Below, one piece after another: positions 1 through 5,841 of a DNA stretch of 7,088 nt. The stretch's first letter is position 1. Each line of letters opens with the position of its first letter. The stretch lies in the NCBI GenBank assembly GCA_947475855.1, contig CANJPN010000323.1, forward strand, positions 1 to 7,088. Reading direction: 5' to 3'. The DNA comes from Bradyrhizobiaceae bacterium. GTDB taxonomy: Bacteria; Pseudomonadota; Alphaproteobacteria; Rhizobiales; Hyphomicrobiaceae. The notes under the pieces are model-generated. The model was given only the letters and a program-made list of their open reading frames with translations, had not been told where the DNA came from and made no database searches. The translations under genes were made by a program, and so were the position numbers.

Positions 1-939
1 AAGCCGGAAGCGGTCGCCTTGCAGCACGGCGATAGTCGCCCATTTCGCTGCGGCCATGATCTGCCAATAGCGGATAGCTTCCGGGTGGATGTGCCGGCCG
101 GAGGCAGAGGTGTAGGCATCGAGGAAGGTGGCAAGCGTTGCGATGCCGCCTGTTTCCAGCGCGTCGTTACCGAAACGCCAGCAGCGTGCGGTGAGCCAGC
201 CGATGTCCTCGTCCGGGTCGCCCCAGTGGGCGAACTCCCAATCGAGGATGCCCGTGAGGCGGCCGTCGCGGACCATGTAGTTGCCGGTGCGGAAGTCGCC
301 GTGGACGAGGGTCAGGGGGCGGGCGGGGGGCGCGTGCTGGTCCAGCCAGTAGAGGATGTATTCGAGCGCGGGGCGGGGATCACCGGCCTTGGTCAGCGCC
401 GCACGCAGTCGCGCTATCTCTGCTCGTGCGGGAGGAAGCAGGGGAAGCGGGAGGGCGGCAAGTTCCTGGCTCGGCGGGGCGATAGCGTGAATGCGGGCGA
501 GTTCGTTTGCGAGTTCGCAGGCGAGGGCAGGGCCGTATTCCGGGAGCTGCGGGTCCCGGACGATACGGCGGGCCTGGGCACTACCTTGTATCCAATTCTG
601 TACGACGCAAGGCTTGGCGAGGGTGATGTCTGCCCCGGCAATGGCGATGGGTTCAGCGACCTTCACGCCCGCTGCATGCGCGGCGACGAGGACTTTTGCC
701 TCGGTTTCGCGGTCCAGGCTCAAGGGAATGCGCGCGTTGGCATCGGTACGCACCACCCACGTATGAGCGCCTGTGCGCGGTCCGCCCTCGACGGTCACAT
801 CCAGCCGCCAGTTTTCCTGGACAGCGCCGCCTGCGAGTTTCGTGGCGGCGGTGATGGTTACGCCAGCGGCGCCGATGCTGCGCGCGATGGCACCTGCGAG
901 GGCCGTACGGGTCGCGCTGTCTTCCAAGGTTGTCGTCAT
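1..939 (-). CDS. Phosphotransferase (APH/choline kinase fold), ACAD10/11-N-terminal-like, 3' end cut by window edge
   Basis: The frame is open from ATG at 939 down to base 1, giving 313 residues with no stop. The protein is therefore C-terminally incomplete, perhaps by 30-50 residues compared with family lengths of about 340-360. Residues 30-95 look like the kinase N-lobe, with the strand WVVRTD (61-66) carrying Arg where classical kinases have the ATP-binding Lys; ACAD10-type members often do this. The catalytic Brenner motif is HGDFRTGN at 213-220, with Asp215 as predicted base and Asn220 as metal ligand. The second metal motif is ILDWEFAHWGDP, with Asp233. No signal peptide or membrane segment is seen, so a cytosolic enzyme is likely. 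The family phosphorylates hydroxyl groups of small molecules or hydroxyacyl-CoA; the substrate cannot be read from the sequence. There is no Shine-Dalgarno sequence before the ATG. A long antisense frame across the gene is a codon-bias shadow. Family assignment is firm and antibiotic resistance should not be inferred. Confidence 0.9.
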   Translation of the reverse strand, partial: MTTTLEDSATRTALAGAIARSIGAAGVTITAATKLAGGAVQENWRLDVTVEGGPRTGAHTWVVRTDANARIPLSLDRETEAKVLVAAHAAGVKVAEPIAIAGADITLAKPCVVQNWIQGSAQARRIVRDPQLPEYGPALACELANELARIHAIAPPSQELAALPLPLLPPARAEIARLRAALTKAGDPRPALEYILYWLDQHAPPARPLTLVHGDFRTGNYMVRDGRLTGILDWEFAHWGDPDEDIGWLTARCWRFGNDALETGGIATLATFLDAYTSASGRHIHPEAIRYWQIMAAAKWATIAVLQGDRFRL

Positions 940-947
940 GGAGTGAG

Positions 948-953
948 CATATA
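948..953 (-). promoter_or_regulatory. Possible -10 hexamer (TATATG) for the phosphotransferase
   Basis: On the minus strand TATATG ends 8 bases before the ATG at 939. Transcription from it would start at or within a few bases of the start codon, giving a leaderless or nearly leaderless message. That fits the absence of a ribosome-binding sequence. The only -35-like hexamer nearby, CTGGTC, has a 19-base spacer, so the assignment is weak. Confidence 0.25.
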
Positions 954-962
954 CGACACGGC

Positions 963-983
963 CGGCACTGGTGACCAGCGCCG
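963..983. repeat. 21-bp near-perfect palindrome between the phosphotransferase and DUF937 genes
   Basis: The core CTGGTGACCAG (968-978) is a perfect odd-length palindrome. It is flanked by CGGC and GCCG, leaving one mismatched pair (967/979). It lies 24 bases upstream of the phosphotransferase start and 29 bases beyond the DUF937 stop. There is no T-run after it on the minus strand, so an intrinsic terminator is unlikely. A transcription-factor operator overlapping the promoter is the better reading, but it is unproven. Confidence 0.4.
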
Positions 984-1012
984 ACCGCGGCAATTCGTGT
1001 GATCTTAGGCGA

Positions 1013-2044
1013 TCAACCCTTGGAGAGGGCCTCGAGCTTGCCGCGCATCGCGTCCAGCATCGGCTTTACGATCGGGCCAGCGCTCGAGTTCGCGAGTAGC
1101 GAGGTCATGACGGGGGTTATCACCGGCAACCATGAAGCAACGTAGGCGGCGAGGATGCGCTTGCTGTCGCTGGGCAGTTGCTTGGCTGCGGTATCCAGGC
1201 GCTCGATCTGAGTTTGCGCCAAACGTAGCTGCGGAGCGGCGGTGTCGGCCGAGGCCTTGTCCTTCACCGTCGACAGGAGGCCGTGGAGCGACTTGAGGGC
1301 CGTATCGAGTTCACCGGAGACGTCGGTTGCGCCAGCCATCAGACGAGGCGGGGCAGGTATTGCTGCCCAGGGGGCCGGGTCTCCGCCGAACCATGAGCCC
1401 CAAAGGAGACTTGCGGCAGCGACCAGCGCTGCCCACGGCCAGCCATTGAACGCTTTGGCGGGGGCGGGCGACGGCGTGGCAGCGGCGGCCGCCTTCGGCG
1501 CGACGGCGTCGAGCAGGCCGGAGCCTGCCAGCAGGCGTGAGAGGTCGGCGGGGATCGCGGAAGCGATGTTGGCCTTCTGCTCGCCAAGCAGTTTGACGAG
1601 GCCGCCTGCGTCGAGGTTCGAGCTCTTCTGTTGCTGGCTCAGGGTTCCCAGCACGATCGGCGCGAGCATCCCGATGATGCCGGTGGTCGCGGTGGTGTTG
1701 GCGTTTGAATATTTCGAGACCGCGTTGACGAGCGAGCCGAGCGAGGATGTGCCGAGCAGCGAGCCCAGGACATTGGATCCCTGTTCCGCGATCGTCTTCT
1801 GCTGGGGGCTACCAAGGACGGTGCTCAGGCGGCCGAGAAGTCCGGTATCCTGCTTGGCCAGAACATCGAACAGCGCGCTCGCGCCTTCGGGCTTTGCGAC
1901 TTTGCCGACGAGCGAGCCCAGGATTACCGGTACGGCTGCGCGCACGATGGTGTTGGCGATGGTGGAATTGATGCCGAGGCTCGACGCCAGCTTTCCTACC
2001 AAGACCGGTGTCAGATACTGCAGGGCCATGGATACGAGGTTCAC
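1013..2044 (-). CDS. DUF937-domain protein with one membrane segment and a C-terminal helical domain
   Basis: The 343-residue product starts with a GTG at 2044. This start is chosen because a strong AAGGAG lies 6 bases upstream; the internal ATG at 2029 has no comparable site. Residues about 5-180 are the Gly/Leu/Ser-rich, Ala-containing helical repeats typical of DUF937 (YidB-like), including VPVILGSLVGKV and LAPIVLGTL. An Ala/Pro linker (181-198) leads to a hydrophobic stretch at about 202-219 (WPWAALVAAASLLWGSWF), a likely single transmembrane segment. A roughly 100-residue amphipathic C-terminal region (240-343) follows, which probably sits on the opposite side of the membrane. No signal peptide or catalytic motif is visible. 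The biochemical role of DUF937 is not established, so no function is claimed. The downstream phosphotransferase is 73 bases away on the same strand and could be cotranscribed, though a palindrome separates them. Confidence 0.85.
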   Translation of the reverse strand: MNLVSMALQYLTPVLVGKLASSLGINSTIANTIVRAAVPVILGSLVGKVAKPEGASALFDVLAKQDTGLLGRLSTVLGSPQQKTIAEQGSNVLGSLLGTSSLGSLVNAVSKYSNANTTATTGIIGMLAPIVLGTLSQQQKSSNLDAGGLVKLLGEQKANIASAIPADLSRLLAGSGLLDAVAPKAAAAATPSPAPAKAFNGWPWAALVAAASLLWGSWFGGDPAPWAAIPAPPRLMAGATDVSGELDTALKSLHGLLSTVKDKASADTAAPQLRLAQTQIERLDTAAKQLPSDSKRILAAYVASWLPVITPVMTSLLANSSAGPIVKPMLDAMRGKLEALSKG

Positions 2045-2050
2045 GGGGGG

Positions 2051-2056
2051 CTCCTT
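2051..2056 (-). promoter_or_regulatory. Shine-Dalgarno site deciding the GTG start of the DUF937 gene
   Basis: The minus strand reads AAGGAG, then six C residues, then GTG at 2044. The match and 6-base spacing support the GTG over the in-frame ATG five codons later. Confidence 0.75.
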
Positions 2057-2105
2057 GGATTGGTCTTTGTGCGGACAAGATGCCGGAATGGGGGGTATCC
2101 CCTAG

Positions 2106-2135
2106 TTCATATTCGATCGGAGCGCTTGCGTCCAA
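2106..2135 (-). promoter_or_regulatory. Candidate sigma70-type promoter for the DUF937 gene
   Basis: On the minus strand there is TTGGAC (2135-2130), an 18-base spacer, and TATGAA (2111-2106). This sits about 60 bases upstream of the GTG start, in the divergent intergenic region. It matches the consensus at most but not all positions and was found by eye only. Confidence 0.35.
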
Positions 2136-2187
2136 TCGATCGTGGATCAACGGATTTTCTGGTTTATTTCCGGAATGAGGAGCAGTC

Positions 2188-2217
2188 CTGACATTGCCGC
2201 GCAGGCGATCAGATAGT
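2188..2217 (+). promoter_or_regulatory. Candidate sigma70-type promoter for the decarboxylase-like/amidase unit
   Basis: CTGACA at 2188-2193 matches the -35 consensus at 5 of 6 positions. After an 18-base spacer, GATAGT at 2212-2217 matches the -10 at 4 of 6. Transcription would start near 2224, leaving a leader of about 100 bases before the ATG at 2326. If real, it rules out the longer reading frame that opens at 2194. The rest of the 281-bp divergent region shows nothing else I can support. Confidence 0.35.
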
Positions 2218-2325
2218 GCTGGGACTGGGGTTGAATTACGTTGGACAAGCGAATGCCCTTCGGTGCGCCGGGTTGAGGGACCTCGCCGCCAAGTCTATGG
2301 CTGCCTGCGGAGATTTATCAATCGC

Positions 2326-3321
2326 ATGGCCAACCTGCCGCTCTCGATAGCGTTCGTCGCCAATCCTCGCACCCAGCCGATCCTCGACGGGACGGTGAAA
2401 GCTGAGGGGATCGACCTCATTTGCACGGCTGGAAATCCCGGCGAGATCTTCTGGAGGCAGCTCAAGTTCGGCGACTGGGATGCGTCGGAGATGAGCTTTT
2501 CTTCGTTGATGATCGCGGTGGCGAGGGGCGACGACCGCTTCGTGGGGTTGCCGATCTTCACGACACGGCGGTTCTTCCACGCCGACATACTGGTTCGACG
2601 AGGGGCGGGCATCGAGCGGCCGGATGATCTCAAGGGGCGGCGGGTCGGCGTTACCGAATACCAGCAAACGGCGGCTCTGTGGACACGCGGAGCATTGCAA
2701 CACGAATGGGGCGTTGCCGACCGCGACATGGAATTCTTCATGGAGCGGACGCCGGACAAGAGCCACGGAGGCGCGACCGGGTTCAAAGCTCCCGATGGGG
2801 TGACCGTGCATCAAATTCCGGCGGACAAGAACGTCGGGCAGATGATGCTCGACGGGGAGCTCGATGCGGCATTGCATTATCGCGGCTGGGCGAGCTCGGT
2901 GAATCGCTCGAACGTGGATCTGCGCGGTCATCCCTCGATCCGAACGCTGTTTCCAGATCCGCGTGCGGAGGGCGTCAGGTACTATGGCAAGACGGGGCTT
3001 TATCCGATCAATCACGGGATGTGCATCAAGCGTGAGATCGCGGAGCGGCATCCGTGGGTGGTGCTCAATCTGGTGCGTGCGTTCGAGCGCGCAGCGGCGG
3101 TTGCCGACGCTCAGCGGCTCGAGCATGTGGAGGCGCACATCGATACCGGGCTGCTACCGGCCAGCGCGCGCGAGGCGTTGAAGGCGCGGGTGATCCGGCA
3201 TGGCATCATCGCCAACCGGAAGGTGCTTCAGACGGCGGCGCAGTATTCGGTCGAGCAGGGGCTGACGCCGCGACTGATGCGTCTCGATGAGGTTTTCGCC
3301 GCGGCGACGATGGATGTCTGA
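2326..3321 (+). CDS. 4,5-dihydroxyphthalate decarboxylase-like protein (periplasmic-binding-protein fold)
   Basis: From ATG 2326 the product is 331 residues, close to the usual length of the 4,5-dihydroxyphthalate decarboxylase family. The frame is open upstream to 2194, but those 44 residues are Arg-rich, not family-like, and overlap a candidate promoter; GGAG lies 13 bases before ATG 2326. The protein opens with LPLSIAFVANPRTQPILDG and has no signal peptide, so it is probably cytosolic despite its solute-binding fold. Family hallmarks are MSFSSLMIAVARGDDRFVGLPIF (56-78), the hinge block DLKGRRVGVTEYQQTAALW (101-119), and LYPINHGMCIKREIAERHPW (225-244). Characterised members convert 4,5-dihydroxyphthalate to protocatechuate plus CO2, but many relatives are uncharacterised and lie beside amidases or dioxygenases. 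No ring-cleavage or phthalate dioxygenase gene is in the window, so the exact substrate is unknown. The amidase follows 132 bases downstream on the same strand. Confidence 0.8.
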   Translation: MANLPLSIAFVANPRTQPILDGTVKAEGIDLICTAGNPGEIFWRQLKFGDWDASEMSFSSLMIAVARGDDRFVGLPIFTTRRFFHADILVRRGAGIERPDDLKGRRVGVTEYQQTAALWTRGALQHEWGVADRDMEFFMERTPDKSHGGATGFKAPDGVTVHQIPADKNVGQMMLDGELDAALHYRGWASSVNRSNVDLRGHPSIRTLFPDPRAEGVRYYGKTGLYPINHGMCIKREIAERHPWVVLNLVRAFERAAAVADAQRLEHVEAHIDTGLLPASAREALKARVIRHGIIANRKVLQTAAQYSVEQGLTPRLMRLDEVFAAATMDV

Positions 3322-3333
3322 AACGGCGTTTCA
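3319..3333. repeat. 15-bp palindrome spanning the stop codon of the decarboxylase-like gene
   Basis: TGAAACG and CGTTTCA flank a single G, and the TGA of the gene is the first three bases. It could form a small hairpin with a GGC loop in the message between the two plus-strand genes. There is no T-tract, so it is not a convincing terminator. The remaining gap to the amidase has no clear promoter. Confidence 0.35.
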
Positions 3334-3441
3334 CACGTCGTTGGCATTGCCGGGGCGTCGGGCCATCTGCTCGTAGATTGGGCAACGCTGGCTGTTGTGC
3401 TGGAGGGGGCGGTCGTCTTACGATCCGGTTTCCCTTCGATC

Positions 3442-3446
3442 AGGAG
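3442..3446 (+). promoter_or_regulatory. Shine-Dalgarno site deciding the amidase start
   Basis: AGGAG lies 7 bases before ATG 3454, whereas the open frame upstream to 3397 has no equivalent site before its start. This fixes the amidase N terminus at MASASKFNVV. Confidence 0.75.
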
Positions 3447-3453
3447 CACGTTC

Positions 3454-4944
3454 ATGGCCAGCGCATCCAAGTTCAATGTCGTCGAAGCGACGATCGACGA
3501 TATTCATGCCGCCTACAAGGCGGGCACACTCACCGCGCGGCAACTGGTGCAGAGCTATCTCGATCGCATCGCGGCGTTCGACAAGGGTGGCCCCAAGATC
3601 AATTCGATCATTTCGCTCAATCCGAACGCGCTGGAAGAAGCTGACAGGCTCGACGCTGCTTTCAAGAAAGGCGGTTTCGTGGGGCCGTTTCACGGCATTC
3701 CGATCGTCATGAAGGACCAGGCGGACGTCGATGGCATGCCGACGACCATGGGGTCGGTGCTGTTCGAGGGGCACGTGCCCGGGCGAGACTGCACGGTTGC
3801 AGCGCGGCTCAAGCAGGCGGGCGCAATCTTCCTCGGCAAGTCTACGCTCGGTGAGATGGGCGCCGGCGACACGCACGGATCGTTGTTCGGATCGACCAGA
3901 TGCGTCTACGATCTCGAGCGCACGGCTGGTGGATCGTCCGGTGGCTCTGGCGCAGCGGTGTCGTCGAATTTCTGCACAGTGGCGATCGGCCAGGAGGGTT
4001 TTGCATCGATCCGCCGTCCGTCGATCTGGAACGGCGTCGTCGGCATGCGGCCGACGGCGGGTCTCGTCAGCCGTGGTGGCGTGTATGCGGGGTGGCCGTC
4101 GATCCACGGCTCGCTGGGGCCGATGTGCCGGACGGTGAAGGATGCCGCGCGCCTGCTGGACGGCATGGTGGGTTACGATCCCATGGATCCGGTTACCGCG
4201 CGTGGTGTCGGTCATGTCCCCGAGAGCTATGCGGGGCTGCTCGACAAGGGTGCCTTGAAAGGCGCGCGTATCGGCATCCTGCGCGAGAGCATGGGGTATC
4301 ACGCTGAACCCGCCAGCGATGACTACGCGCAAGTGACGGAAGTGTTCGACCGGGCTGTGGCCGATCTTGCGAAGGCCGGCGCTACTATTGTCGATCCGAT
4401 CGTCATTCCCGATCTCAAAGCGCTCCTCGCCACGCGTCACGGCAGTGCCGAGGAAGAGGAAGCATCGTTCGAGGAATATGTGAAGGGAAGCGCCAATTCG
4501 CCCTACAAGACGCGGGCGGACGTGCTTTCTTCGCCGAAGTTCAAGAAGGTGCTGCAGGGCGTCAATCTGCGCTGGACGACGAAGCACGATGCGGTGAAGC
4601 GGCGGACATATCTCGAAGCGCGGGAAATGCTTATGATCCGGATGCTCGCTGTGATGGCGGATCACAAGCTCGACGCGATCGTGCACAAGGCGGTCGAGCA
4701 TACGCCGACGCTGATCAAGGATGGCGTGAATCCGCCCTATGTCGATCAGAAGGGCGCGCCGCACATCAATACGTTCCTGGTGTTCGTGCCGTCGGTGGTG
4801 GTGCCGGCGGGGTTCACGCGTTCGAAGCTGCCGGCGGGCATCACGTTCCTGGGCCGGCCCTACGACGACGCTGGCATGCTGAGGCTCGCGTACGCCTACG
4901 AGCAGGCGACGAAGCATCGCAAAGTGCCGGAGGCGGTGGGGTGA
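3454..4944 (+). CDS. Amidase-signature family hydrolase with a variant oxyanion-hole motif
   Basis: The 496-residue product belongs to the amidase signature family, whose members hydrolyse C-N amide bonds of small molecules or aminoacyl-tRNA. The Lys-cis-Ser-Ser triad is visible: Lys87 in GIPIVMKDQ, Ser161 in AGGSSGGSGAAV, and nucleophile Ser185 in EGFASIRRPS. The 161-185 spacing of 24 residues equals that of FAAH (217-241). The block before the nucleophile, normally TDxGGSIR, reads GQEGFASIR, so Asp is Glu and Gly-Gly is Phe-Ala. NGVVGMRPT (193-201) and the C-terminal PSVVVPAGF and AGITFLGRPYDD blocks are typical of full-length members. There is no signal peptide, so it is probably cytosolic. 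It is not GatA-like in context, as gatB and gatC are absent. It follows the decarboxylase-like gene by 132 bases, and a shared catabolic role is an inference. Substrate is unknown. A 551-residue antisense frame across it is a codon-bias artefact. Confidence 0.9.
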   Translation: MASASKFNVVEATIDDIHAAYKAGTLTARQLVQSYLDRIAAFDKGGPKINSIISLNPNALEEADRLDAAFKKGGFVGPFHGIPIVMKDQADVDGMPTTMGSVLFEGHVPGRDCTVAARLKQAGAIFLGKSTLGEMGAGDTHGSLFGSTRCVYDLERTAGGSSGGSGAAVSSNFCTVAIGQEGFASIRRPSIWNGVVGMRPTAGLVSRGGVYAGWPSIHGSLGPMCRTVKDAARLLDGMVGYDPMDPVTARGVGHVPESYAGLLDKGALKGARIGILRESMGYHAEPASDDYAQVTEVFDRAVADLAKAGATIVDPIVIPDLKALLATRHGSAEEEEASFEEYVKGSANSPYKTRADVLSSPKFKKVLQGVNLRWTTKHDAVKRRTYLEAREMLMIRMLAVMADHKLDAIVHKAVEHTPTLIKDGVNPPYVDQKGAPHINTFLVFVPSVVVPAGFTRSKLPAGITFLGRPYDDAGMLRLAYAYEQATKHRKVPEAVG

Positions 4945-4971
4945 AGTTGGGCGGCGCTCGGTGCGAAAGGT

Positions 4972-5003
4972 GAGCTTCGTTGTTTGAGTGGACAACGAAG
5001 CTC
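4972..5003 (+). terminator. Perfect 12-bp stem-loop behind the amidase, likely terminator or 3'-end structure
   Basis: GAGCTTCGTTGT (4972-4983) and ACAACGAAGCTC (4992-5003) are perfect inverted repeats around an 8-base loop. The hairpin starts 27 bases after the amidase stop. A T5 run occurs only 14 bases after the stem (5018-5022), so it is not a classic intrinsic terminator. Roles in stabilising the 3' end or in weak termination are equally possible. Confidence 0.55.
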
Positions 5004-5022
5004 GCGCCGGCTTCCACTTTTT

Positions 5023-5035
5023 GGCGGTGACCGCC
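5023..5035. repeat. 13-bp perfect palindrome in the convergent intergenic region
   Basis: GGCGGT and ACCGCC flank a central G. It lies directly after the T5 run, between the two larger hairpins. Short and GC-rich, it may be chance or part of a bidirectional 3'-end structure. Confidence 0.3.
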
Positions 5036-5105
5036 CGTACCCGGTGAGGAAGAACAACGACATGACCCAACAAGGCAGTAGGTGCGCAGGCGGCATTTTG
5101 CCTGG

Positions 5106-5137
5106 GGTTTCGCTCGCATAAGCTGACAAGCGAAACC
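5106..5137 (-). terminator. 9-bp stem-loop just after kdpE, possible 3'-end structure
   Basis: GGTTTCGCT (5106-5114) and AGCGAAACC (5129-5137) are perfect inverted repeats with a 14-base loop. On the minus strand the stem begins 8 bases after the kdpE stop codon. No T-run follows, so rho-independent termination is doubtful. It sits where a kdpE transcript would end. Confidence 0.4.
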
Positions 5138-5145
5138 GAAGCGGG

Positions 5146-5841
5146 TCACTCGTTGTTGGCCACGCGATAACCAATTCCAGGTTCCGTAAGGATCAGCCTT
5201 GGATCCGACGGATCCTCTTCGAGCTTTTGCCGAATCTGGCCGATGAAGACGCGTAAGTATTGCGTATCGGCGCCGTGCGCGGGCCCCCATACCTCGGTCA
5301 AGATTTGGCGATGTGTGAGAACCCGGCCGGCATGGCGTGCCAACAAAGCGAGGAGATCGAACTCCTTTGGCGTGAGGTGCACCAAGGCACCGGCCCGCTT
5401 CACCTGATGGCTTGCCGTATCGATCTCGACCGGCCCGATGGAATATGTCGCTCCGGCTTCAGGAACCGGCCCCGGGCGGCGCCTGAGAACAGAGCGCAAC
5501 CGGGCCAACAACTCGCCGATCCCGAACGGTTTGTTGAGGTAGTCGTCCGCGCCAAGATCAAGTGCGGCGACCTTCTCCGACTCGCGATCTCTCGCGGACA
5601 GCACGATGATTGGCACGCCCGACTGGCGACGGATCTGCTCGATGACATCCTTGCCATCCATATCCGGCAACCCAAGATCCAGGACCACCGCATCCGGCCT
5701 ATCTGCGGCTAGTGATCGCAAGGCCTGCTTGCCGGTCGCGGCCGTGAGCACCTCATAACCGCTGACGATCAGGCTGGGCTTCAAGAACCTGTGGATCTGA
5801 GGTTCGTCGTCGACGACGAGAATGCGCTTTGGATTGGTCAT
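5146..5841 (-). CDS. kdpE: KdpE, OmpR/PhoB-type response regulator of the potassium-transport regulon
   Basis: The 231-residue product starts at ATG 5841, since the receiver domain begins directly with KRILVVDDEPQIHRFL. The longer open frame upstream is antisense-like Arg-rich sequence inside kdpD. Receiver domain (about 5-118): acidic pair Asp11-Asp12, phosphoacceptor Asp55 in VVLDLGLPDMDG, switch Ser82, and Lys104 in YLNKPF. The winged-helix DNA-binding domain (about 135-228) contains LTPKEFDLLALLARHAGRVL and ends LILTEPGIGYRVANNE. Sequence and length closely fit KdpE (225 residues in E. coli), which when phosphorylated by KdpD activates kdpFABC under K+ limitation or salt stress. Its start overlaps the kdpD stop in an ATGA quartet, and no Shine-Dalgarno sequence precedes it. 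Translation is therefore probably coupled to kdpD. The gene is intact. Confidence 0.95.
   Translation of the reverse strand: MTNPKRILVVDDEPQIHRFLKPSLIVSGYEVLTAATGKQALRSLAADRPDAVVLDLGLPDMDGKDVIEQIRRQSGVPIIVLSARDRESEKVAALDLGADDYLNKPFGIGELLARLRSVLRRRPGPVPEAGATYSIGPVEIDTASHQVKRAGALVHLTPKEFDLLALLARHAGRVLTHRQILTEVWGPAHGADTQYLRVFIGQIRQKLEEDPSDPRLILTEPGIGYRVANNE

Noticed and set aside
1..939. Antibiotic-resistance aminoglycoside kinase
   Set aside because: The fold is shared, but the N-lobe and the HGDFRTGN/ILDWEFAHWGDP motifs fit the ACAD10/11-like branch, which is not tied to drug resistance.
19..1002. A 327-residue plus-strand open frame
   Set aside because: It lies antisense to the phosphotransferase, whose catalytic motifs are clear. 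The plus-strand product is Gly/Arg/Cys-rich with no domain.
1242..2105. A 287-residue plus-strand open frame opposite the DUF937 gene
   Set aside because: The minus strand has a ribosome site, a recognisable domain and a membrane helix. The plus-strand frame is low-complexity Ala/Pro/Ser/Arg sequence.
2194..2325. A 44-residue N-terminal extension of the decarboxylase-like protein
   Set aside because: It starts with TTG inside a candidate promoter, is Arg-rich, and would make the protein longer than its family.
2236..3138. A 300-residue minus-strand open frame opposite the decarboxylase-like gene
   Set aside because: It is His/Arg/Pro-rich shadow sequence with no family resemblance.
3418..5073. 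A 551-residue open frame antisense to the amidase
   Set aside because: It is Arg/His-rich, matches no family, and mirrors the amidase codons. Such frames arise from G/C-rich third positions; the amidase has a ribosome site and full motifs.
5062..5121. A 19-codon open frame (MTQQGSRCAGGILPGVSLA) with a purine-rich stretch upstream
   Set aside because: AGGAAG at 5047-5052 lies 9 bases before the ATG, but the frame is very short, has no recognisable feature, and ends within a hairpin arm. Chance is the likelier explanation without conservation data.
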